From positions 62,001-126,000 of the forward strand of contig NZ_JARZAI010000019.1 in NCBI RefSeq assembly GCF_029893355.1: a stretch of DNA of 64,000 bases, in the 5' to 3' direction. This stretch comes from Kitasatospora sp. MAA4. GTDB lineage: Bacteria > Actinomycetota > Actinomycetes > Streptomycetales > Streptomycetaceae. A program made the translations under genes and the position numbers. Below, piece after piece: positions 58,249-64,000 of this stretch; positions within the stretch are counted from its first letter, which is position 1, and the number at the start of each line of letters is the position of its first letter. The notes beneath the pieces were generated by a model. The model ran no database searches. It worked only from the letters and a program-made list of their open reading frames with translations, and was not told the origin of the DNA.

Positions 58249-60480
58249 ATGGGCTTGAGAAATCGATGGGCCGCTGCGCTGACCGCGGCCGGACTCCTGG
58301 CACTGGGGGCACCGACCGCGCTGGCGCACGCGGACACCGCCGCACCGTTCCGTACCGACCTTCGGGTGCTGGTCGTGGACGACGGCGGGCCCACGGTGGC
58401 GGCCATCACCGCCGAGCTGATCGGCGAGGGCATCCCGTACACCACGGTGCTGGTCTCGAACGCGAACCGGCCGGTCGTCAACGCCGCCTTCCTGACCGGC
58501 ACCGCGCCGGACGGGACGGTCGAGGCCAAGTACCAGGCGGTGGTGCTCTCCAGCGCCAACGCGCTGGGCACCGGCAGCGCCGAGACGAACGCGCTGAACA
58601 GCTACGAGCAGGCCTACGGCGTCCGCCAGGTCGACGCCAACACCTATCCGCAGCCGGCCGTCGGCCTCAACTGGCCGCAGAACCCGGGCTATCTGGGCCA
58701 GTTGGACGGGATGACCGGCCAGGTCACCGCGGCCGGCACGGCAGGTGCCTTCGGCTACCTCAAGGGCGCCGTCCCGTTCGAGGACAACAACCCGAACGTG
58801 ATCGAGAGTTACGGCTTCCTCTCCACCCCGCTGGCCACCCAGGCGACCGGCGCCGGCTTCACGCCCCTGGTCACCATGACGATTCCCGGGACGACCGCCG
58901 CCGGCAGCCTGCTGGGTGTCTACCACCACGACGGCCACGACGAGTTGGTCACCACCTTCGCCTTCAACCAGTACCAGCAGCAGTGGCGGCTGCTGGCCCG
59001 CGGAGTGGTCGACTGGATGACCCAGGGTGTCCACCTCGGCTACGACCGCGACTACCTGTCGGTCCACGTCGACGACACGCTGCTCAGCGACAGCCGGTGG
59101 AGCATCACCCACAAGTGCACCCAGGGCGAGGCGGGTTGCACGCCCGACGCCGGCAGCCCGGACGGCGTTCCGATCCGGATGACGGCCGCCGACGTGGACT
59201 ACGCCAAGCAGTGGGAGGCCGCCAACAACCTCACGCTGGACCTGGCGGTCGACGGCAGCGGCAGCGACGCCGTCGTCAACGCGGTCGGGACCGACCCGGT
59301 CGAGCAGGAGTTCGCGGCCAACGCCGGCGCGTTCCGCTGGCTCAACGGGACGTACGGCCGTGGCTTCCTCGGCTGCGTGCAGAACGTGACCGTGGTGCCG
59401 TGGGTGTGCAGCACCGACACCACCGGCGCGACCCAGTGGACCAGCCAGGCGACCGTCACGGCGGCGGCGCAGACCAACCTCACCTGGGCGCAGGGCAAGG
59501 GCATCCCGGTCGACCCGAGCACGCTGGTCACCAACCAGAGCTCCGGCCTGGCCGTCCTGCCCCAGCAGACCCAGGACAACCCGAATCTGGCCCCCGCGCT
59601 CACCGCGCTCGGGATCACCTCGCTGGCCTCCAACGGCTCCGCGGAGTCCGCCGCTCGCCAGGTCGGGTCGGCACTGACCGTGCCGCGCCACCAGATCGAC
59701 GTCTACTACAACGCCGCCACCGCGGCCGCGGAGACCGACGAGTACAACTGGCTCTACACCGCCACCGCGCAGGGCGGCAGCGGGATCTGCAGCTCGGCCG
59801 GCTCCACCTGCCTGGCCGCGCCGCTGGACGAGACCACCGGCTACCAGAGCACCATCGTGCCGACCGAGGCGCGGATCGCGATGCAGCGGGTGCTCGGCAA
59901 CGACCCGACGCCGGAGGTGCTGCACCAGTCCAACTTCGCCGAGGACCGGATCGCCTACCCGGTGCTCAACCAGATCCTGGCCACCCACCAGGGCCTGCTC
60001 AACGCCGACACCCCGCTGGTCAACCTGTCGATGAAGGACATCACCACCCAGCTGCAGAACCAGGCGGCGTGGAACGCGGCGCTGGCGGCCGGGACCGTGA
60101 CGGCCTACCAGATCGGCTCGACCGTGACCGTCTCGGCGCCCAGTGGGCTCCAGGTCCCGGTGACCGCGCCGAACGGCGCCGTCCAGGTGCACCAGGCCGG
60201 TACCACCACCCCGGCTCCGGCCGCCACGCCGGCCGGTTCGGCCTACGCCGGTGAGCTCTCCGGCTGGCTGACCGCCGACGCGGGGCAGACCGCGGTGAGC
60301 GTGCAGACCGTCGCCGCCCCGGCCCCGGCCCCGGCGGCCCTCGCGAGCGGTCGCACCCGGTCGCCCGCAGCCGCCGGTGGCGTGACGGTGGCCGCCCGGC
60401 CGCTTGAGCCCGCCGGGATCGCCACCCCGGTGCCGTACGGACCGGACGACACCGCGCGCCTGGCGGCCGCCCGCCGCTAG
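58249..60480 (+). CDS. Large secreted protein, Agd3/CE18-like putative polysaccharide deacetylase
   Basis: A 743-residue exported protein with a signal peptide (1-29, cleavage near ALAHA-DT). Residues 35-260 form a Rossmann-like domain (DLRVLVVDDGGPTVAAITAE, read in parts, GVYHHDGHDELV). A catalytic-type domain follows with DYLSVHVDDTLLSD (HVDD at 273-276), and later VLHQSNFAEDR, candidate metal-binding Asp/His residues. This order resembles Agd3-like carbohydrate esterases (CE18) that deacetylate amino-sugar polymers; the match is from memory. The C-terminal 120 residues are Ala/Pro-rich, possibly wall-spanning. GGAGG precedes ATG 58249. It is a neighbour of an LCP gene, suggesting wall-polymer work. 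Confidence 0.62.
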   Translation: MGLRNRWAAALTAAGLLALGAPTALAHADTAAPFRTDLRVLVVDDGGPTVAAITAELIGEGIPYTTVLVSNANRPVVNAAFLTGTAPDGTVEAKYQAVVLSSANALGTGSAETNALNSYEQAYGVRQVDANTYPQPAVGLNWPQNPGYLGQLDGMTGQVTAAGTAGAFGYLKGAVPFEDNNPNVIESYGFLSTPLATQATGAGFTPLVTMTIPGTTAAGSLLGVYHHDGHDELVTTFAFNQYQQQWRLLARGVVDWMTQGVHLGYDRDYLSVHVDDTLLSDSRWSITHKCTQGEAGCTPDAGSPDGVPIRMTAADVDYAKQWEAANNLTLDLAVDGSGSDAVVNAVGTDPVEQEFAANAGAFRWLNGTYGRGFLGCVQNVTVVPWVCSTDTTGATQWTSQATVTAAAQTNLTWAQGKGIPVDPSTLVTNQSSGLAVLPQQTQDNPNLAPALTALGITSLASNGSAESAARQVGSALTVPRHQIDVYYNAATAAAETDEYNWLYTATAQGGSGICSSAGSTCLAAPLDETTGYQSTIVPTEARIAMQRVLGNDPTPEVLHQSNFAEDRIAYPVLNQILATHQGLLNADTPLVNLSMKDITTQLQNQAAWNAALAAGTVTAYQIGSTVTVSAPSGLQVPVTAPNGAVQVHQAGTTTPAPAATPAGSAYAGELSGWLTADAGQTAVSVQTVAAPAPAPAALASGRTRSPAAAGGVTVAARPLEPAGIATPVPYGPDDTARLAAARR

Positions 60481-60546
60481 CGCCCGCAACCGGTGGGGGA
60501 CGGCAGCCGATCGGGCCGCCGTCCCCCACCTGCGTGCCTCGATCGA

Positions 60547-60617
60547 CTCATCGGGCGCCGGGGTCTGGCTCGGGGTGAGCGTCGAGAGAGCGGTGGGCTC
60601 GCCGACCGGTCCGGCGG
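60547..60617. repeat. Diverged copy of the tail of the squalene-cyclase-repeat gene
   Basis: These 71 bp match 60830-60900, inside the 3' end of the next gene, with five mismatches and no gap. On the minus strand both encode a GEPTALSTLTPS-type tail. The copy is a fossil of a duplication or recombination beyond the gene's end. The plus strand just after it (about 60618-60726) reads as an orphan C-terminus, LAAGLLALALAEQLDLHERL. Confidence 0.8.
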
Positions 60618-60733
60618 GATCGACTGGGCCGCGGCCGACACCGAGTCCTACCGGCCGCTCGCCGCAGGCCTGCTCGCTCTGGCGCTGGCCGAACAGCTGG
60701 ACCTGCACGAGCGGTTGATCGCCTGACGGTGAA

Positions 60734-62479
60734 TCAGCCAAGAGCCCGTCGGCCAACTGCCGCGCCCGGGGCCGGCCGGAGTGGGCGGCGGCTCAGGTCG
60801 ATCAGCGGCTGAAGCGTCGCATCGGGCGCCTCATCGGGTGACGGGGTCGGGCTCGGGGTGAGCGTCGAGAGGGCGGTGGGCTCGCCGGCCGGTCCGGCGG
60901 AGCCGGCCCGGGACAGGCCCAGCAGGACCCTGATCTCGGTCAGCAGCGGGACGTCGTACGGCAGTTGCCAGGGGTCGACCTGGTCGGGCCGGCTCGGGTA
61001 GCCGCCGTCCGGCGCCCGGTGGCCGACCAGGTGGTCCAGTGCGCGCCGCAGGGCGGGGTGGGTGGCGCGGTCGGCGTGTACGGCGGGGGAGAGGCCGAGC
61101 GCGATCGCCCCGCCGGCGGTGCTGACCGGATCACTGGGATCCTCGGGTCGGCGGCCCCAACCGCCGTCCTGGGCTTGCGTTTCGGCGAGCCAGTCGACGG
61201 CCCGCAGCCTGGCGGCAGCGGCGAGCGTGGCCGTTGCGTCGGCCGCGGCATCGGCCGTGGCATTGGCCGTCGCGGCGGACTCGGGGGCGAGGGCGAGTAC
61301 GGCGTGCAGGACGGCCTCGGTGGCGCTGCCGTTGCGGCTGCGCCCGAAGGAGCCGTCCGCCTGCTGGCGGGCGAGGACGAAGCGCCGCGCCTGCGCGATG
61401 GTCCGCTGGTGGGCGGGGTCGGGGGCGAGCGCGGTGACGGCGGCCGCGGTGGTGGCGAGTTCGGACGGTGTGCCGCGGGTGGTGGCGGGGAAGCCGCCGT
61501 CCGGGTTGCGCCGGGCGATCAGGTGCTCCTCGGCGGCGGTGATCGTCCCGCGGTGGCGGCCGGGCGCGACGCTGCGCAGGAACTCGATGCAGCGTGCGGT
61601 GGTCTCCACGTCGCTCTGGGCCATGCCCGGGTGGTGGCCGAAGCCGCCGTCCGGGTTCTGCTGGGCGGCCAACGCGTCGGCCAGTACACCCGGTTGCGGA
61701 CCTGGCCAGCGGGCAGCGAGCAGCGCGAGGCCGCCTGCGGCGGCGGCGAGGACGTCCGTGCCGGTGATGAACGGCAGTCCGCCGTCGGGTCGTTGGGCGG
61801 CGGCGAGGTCGGGCAGGGCGCGTCGTACGGCCGGGCGGTAGGCGGGGTTGCGGCGCAGCGCGAGCAGGCCGAGCAGCCGGGCCAGCTGGTTGCCCTCCGC
61901 GGCCGGGCCCGGTCGGCAGGCCGGTGCGAGGGCGGCCCAGTCCTGCCCGGTGACCGCGCGCGGGGTGCCGGAGCTGTGGGCGGCCAGCACCCGGACCGCC
62001 GTCAGCTCCGCCGTCCGCCCCGGCAGCGGCGCTACGCGCGGGTCCAGCCCGCCGAACTCGGCCGCTCCGATCCGCGGCAGGTCGCCGACGCCGAGTTCGG
62101 CCAGCACGGTCCGGAGCATCAGGGACTCCGGTCCGGCCCCGAGCACCGGCCCGAACCCGGGCGGGGCGCCGCCGCCCGGCGCGCTCCCGCCCAGCACGGC
62201 CCGGGCGATCGCGCGTTGCGCGAGGTCCGACGGGTGCGCGGTCCGCACGAAGTGCCGCAGGCGCTCGGCCGCCGCGGGCTCGGCCTGTTCCAGGGTCAGC
62301 AGGTGCAGCGCCAGCGCGGACTCCAGCAGCCGGCTCTCGCAGGGCGCCGCGAGCAGCCCGTCGGCGCCCATCCGGGCGGCGATCCGCTGGGCCAGCAGGT
62401 CGCGGCAGCACAGCACCCCGGCGTCGGCGGGCAGCCCGCGCCGGGCGCCGGGCACGGGCAGCAGCGCCGGACGGGTCAT
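60734..62479 (-). CDS. Squalene-cyclase/prenyltransferase-repeat (alpha6-barrel) protein
   Basis: A 581-residue protein. The middle (about 240-540) consists of repeats ending in QNPDGGFG, RNPDGGFP, QADGSFG, QAQDGGWG and RAPDGGYP, the QW-like repeats of alpha6/alpha6 barrels in terpene cyclases and prenyltransferases. The acid motif DxDD needed by squalene or diterpene cyclases was not seen, so cyclase activity is doubtful. The N-terminal 200 residues include CCRDLLAQRIAARM and LRHFVRTAHPSD. The tail has a low-complexity TLTPSPTPSPDE. ATG 62479 overlaps a small upstream gene's stop (ATGA). No terpene synthase or prenyl synthase is adjacent. Confidence 0.68.
   Translation of the reverse strand: MTRPALLPVPGARRGLPADAGVLCCRDLLAQRIAARMGADGLLAAPCESRLLESALALHLLTLEQAEPAAAERLRHFVRTAHPSDLAQRAIARAVLGGSAPGGGAPPGFGPVLGAGPESLMLRTVLAELGVGDLPRIGAAEFGGLDPRVAPLPGRTAELTAVRVLAAHSSGTPRAVTGQDWAALAPACRPGPAAEGNQLARLLGLLALRRNPAYRPAVRRALPDLAAAQRPDGGLPFITGTDVLAAAAGGLALLAARWPGPQPGVLADALAAQQNPDGGFGHHPGMAQSDVETTARCIEFLRSVAPGRHRGTITAAEEHLIARRNPDGGFPATTRGTPSELATTAAAVTALAPDPAHQRTIAQARRFVLARQQADGSFGRSRNGSATEAVLHAVLALAPESAATANATADAAADATATLAAAARLRAVDWLAETQAQDGGWGRRPEDPSDPVSTAGGAIALGLSPAVHADRATHPALRRALDHLVGHRAPDGGYPSRPDQVDPWQLPYDVPLLTEIRVLLGLSRAGSAGPAGEPTALSTLTPSPTPSPDEAPDATLQPLIDLSRRPLRPAPGAAVGRRALG
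60830..60900. repeat. Parent copy of the 71-bp tail repeat
   Basis: In-gene copy of the repeat found again at 60547-60617 (66 of 71 bases identical). Confidence 0.8.
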
Positions 62480-62634
62480 CGGGCCCACCCGCTCGGGGCG
62501 ACTCCGCCCGGGGCCCCTCCGCTCGTGGCCTCTGCGGGGCGCCTCGCCCGGCGCGGACCGGGCCGGATGCCGTGCTCCTGCGCCATCCCCTCGGCCACCC
62601 GCTCCCGTCGCTCCGTGCGCGCACCGCCGCGCAT
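62476..62634 (-). CDS. Possible small Arg-rich leader protein
   Basis: A 52-residue frame (MRGGARTERRERVAEGMAQE start, ending GGVAPSGWAR). Its stop overlaps the start of the repeat-protein gene by 4 bp. The overlap pattern suggests translational coupling, and streptomycetes often place tiny genes before terpenoid-type genes. The composition is Arg/Gly-rich and no family is recognised, so it may be non-coding. Confidence 0.35.
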   Translation of the reverse strand: MRGGARTERRERVAEGMAQEHGIRPGPRRARRPAEATSGGAPGGVAPSGWAR

Positions 62635-62714
62635 GACATCGCGGAGCGTAGCGCATCGGGAACTCTGCGTGAAACCGGGTGCGGGGGGCCCGCCACGGGC
62701 CTGCGCCGCGTCGC

Positions 62715-64000
62715 TCAGGCAGCTCGTCGGGTGCTTGTGCTGGTGCGGGCGCGGGTCGGCAGGGTCGTCCCCAGCGCCAGGACGGCGAAGGCCAGCAGCG
62801 TCAGGACCGCCGTACGGGCGCCCGCGTCCCCCGGGACCAGGTGCAGGGCGAGCGTGACCGCCGCGACACCGATCGCGGTGCCCAGGCCGCGGGTCATGTT
62901 GACCATGCCGCCGCCGGTCCCGGCCGAGGTGGTCGGGATGGCCTTCATCACCAGGGCGTTGTTGGCCGGGACGAAGGTGCCCAGCGCCAGCCCGAGCAGC
63001 GCGAGCGGGTAGGGCAGCACGGCGGCCTGCTGCGGCACCAGCGCGAGCAGCGCCAGCGCCGCCACGCAGCCCGCTGCGCCGGCCCGGCAGCGCAGGGTGT
63101 CGCCCCAGCCGCGCGGCAGCACGCGCTCGGCACAGGTCGCGGCGACGGCGAAGCCGACCGGGAGCGCCGTCAGCACCAGGCCGACGGCCAGCGCCGAACT
63201 CCCGTGCCGGGTGAGCGCGGCCGGGACCAGCACGAGCGGGCCGAACAGCACCAGGTAGCCGCAGAGCCCGGCCACCAGGCCGGGGCCGATCCGGCCGGTG
63301 CGCAGCAGTCGCAGGTCGACCAGCGGGTGCGCGCTGCGGGTCTGGCGGCGGGCGAACGCCCAGCCGGCGCCGACGGAGAGGACGGCCAGCGCCGCCGCGG
63401 TCCAGCCGGGCAGGCCGAGCCCGGAGGCGACGGAGAGCGCGAGCAGCGCGCAGGTGGTGGCCGCGGCGAGCAGCGCTACGCCGATCGTGTCGATCCGGGT
63501 CGAGCGCACGCAGTCGCGGGTGCGGGGCAGCAGATAGTGGCCGGCGACCAGGGCGACGATGCCGATCGGCACGTTCACTCCGAAGACCCAGCGCCAGCCG
63601 AGGGTGGCCACCAGCGCTCCGCCGACGGTCGGACCGAGCGCCAGCCCGACGGCCTGGCCGGCGGCCTGGATCCCGAGCGCCGCGCGCATCCTGCCCGGCG
63701 GGGCGCTGGTGGTGACCAGCGCGACGCTGTTGGCCTGCATCATCGCCGCGCCGAGGGCCTGGACGACCCGGAAGACGACCAGCAGCGTCAGGCTGGGCGC
63801 CAGCCCGCAGGCGGCGGAGGCCGCGGTGAACACGGCGAAGCCGTAGAGGTACATCAGCTTGCGGCCGTGCACGTCGGAGAGCCGCCCGACCGGCACCAGC
63901 AGGGCGACCAGGGTCAGCAGGTAGGCCAGCGAGACCCACTCGACGCCGGCCGGTGTGGAGTGGAACTCGGTGCGCAGCGGCCGGTAGGTCAGCGTGACGA
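62715..64000 (-). CDS. MFS drug transporter, DHA2-like (5' partial)
   Basis: A membrane transporter cut by the window end. The visible 428 residues begin with LTYRPLRTEFHSTPAGVEWV, continue through the MFS motif A (GRLSDVHGRKLMYLYGF) and the motif-C-like APPGRMRAALGIQAAGQAVG, and end after about twelve helices with THPTRARTSTSTRRAA-like basic residues. The arrangement matches 14-helix DHA2 exporters. It probably exports a drug-like compound. It lies upstream of the repeat-protein gene on the same strand, 80 bp before the small frame at 62634. Confidence 0.85.
   Translation of the reverse strand, partial: VTLTYRPLRTEFHSTPAGVEWVSLAYLLTLVALLVPVGRLSDVHGRKLMYLYGFAVFTAASAACGLAPSLTLLVVFRVVQALGAAMMQANSVALVTTSAPPGRMRAALGIQAAGQAVGLALGPTVGGALVATLGWRWVFGVNVPIGIVALVAGHYLLPRTRDCVRSTRIDTIGVALLAAATTCALLALSVASGLGLPGWTAAALAVLSVGAGWAFARRQTRSAHPLVDLRLLRTGRIGPGLVAGLCGYLVLFGPLVLVPAALTRHGSSALAVGLVLTALPVGFAVAATCAERVLPRGWGDTLRCRAGAAGCVAALALLALVPQQAAVLPYPLALLGLALGTFVPANNALVMKAIPTTSAGTGGGMVNMTRGLGTAIGVAAVTLALHLVPGDAGARTAVLTLLAFAVLALGTTLPTRARTSTSTRRAA

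Noticed and set aside
57644..58258. 204-residue plus-strand frame in the LCP/deacetylase intergenic region
   Set aside because: Arg/Gly-rich composition typical of GC-driven open frames, no ribosome-binding site, and it covers the palindrome and hairpins.

Overview
The window is about 64 kb of very GC-rich DNA. It has GTG starts, densely packed operons with ATGA/GTGA overlaps, F420-type and LCP-type genes, and many regulators and secreted proteins. This points to a chromosomal, accessory-rich part of a Streptomycetaceae genome (Streptomyces, Kitasatospora or Streptacidiphilus). No rRNA, tRNA, CRISPR array, transposase or phage gene was seen. All calls come from reading the sequence and recalling families; no database search was run.

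Region 1 (1-4265): the 3' part of a PAS/GAF/SpoIIE phosphatase with an anti-sigma-type kinase domain, a di-Mop molybdate-binding protein, a LuxR-type regulator and a UbiA-like prenyltransferase.

Region 2 (4513-10922), the first highlight: a seven-gene plus-strand operon that closely parallels the D-cycloserine (dcs) cluster. It has a DcsA-type heme guanidine N-hydroxylase, a DcsB-type N-hydroxyarginine hydrolase with the diagnostic Cys86, a DcsD-type O-ureidoserine synthase, a DcsE-type serine O-acetyltransferase, a short-chain dehydrogenase, a DcsG-type ATP-grasp cyclase and an EamA exporter. Two standard genes are absent from the window: the O-ureidoserine racemase (dcsC) and the resistant D-Ala-D-Ala ligase (dcsI). 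An SDR sits in the operon. The product may therefore be L-cycloserine or a modified isoxazolidinone/hydroxyurea metabolite. A VapBC-like toxin-antitoxin pair follows.

Region 3 (11.9-38.3 kb): mostly ordinary accessory genes. These are a LysR/YeiH pair, an orphan HypX-like hydrogenase maturation protein, a large multi-membrane M48 protease with its partner, DoxX, an AI-2E transporter, secreted proteins, an LLM oxidoreductase, a decayed MFS gene, a Tat-exported molybdenum hydroxylase pair, an M1 peptidase, an ABC transporter next to a two-component system, and an amino-acid permease.

Region 4 (38.4-49.7 kb), the second highlight: a minus-strand gene block built around a sedoheptulose-7-phosphate cyclase (EEVS-like). 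It also holds a metal-ligand-less cyclase paralogue, two cupin proteins, a VOC protein, a GMC oxidoreductase, a zinc alcohol dehydrogenase and a two-component system. A JmjC-like protein that has lost its iron-binding histidines is divergently transcribed. There is no aminotransferase or glycosyltransferase, so a nitrogen-free C7 carbocycle is the simplest prediction.

Region 5 (49.7-64 kb): a SURF1 protein, a small-subunit/GMC dehydrogenase pair with an acetoacetate-decarboxylase-like enzyme, a GlxA-type regulator with an isochorismatase, an LCP cell-wall ligase, a large secreted Agd3/CE18-like putative polysaccharide deacetylase behind a structured leader, a squalene-cyclase-repeat protein with a duplicated tail, and a truncated MFS exporter at the window edge.
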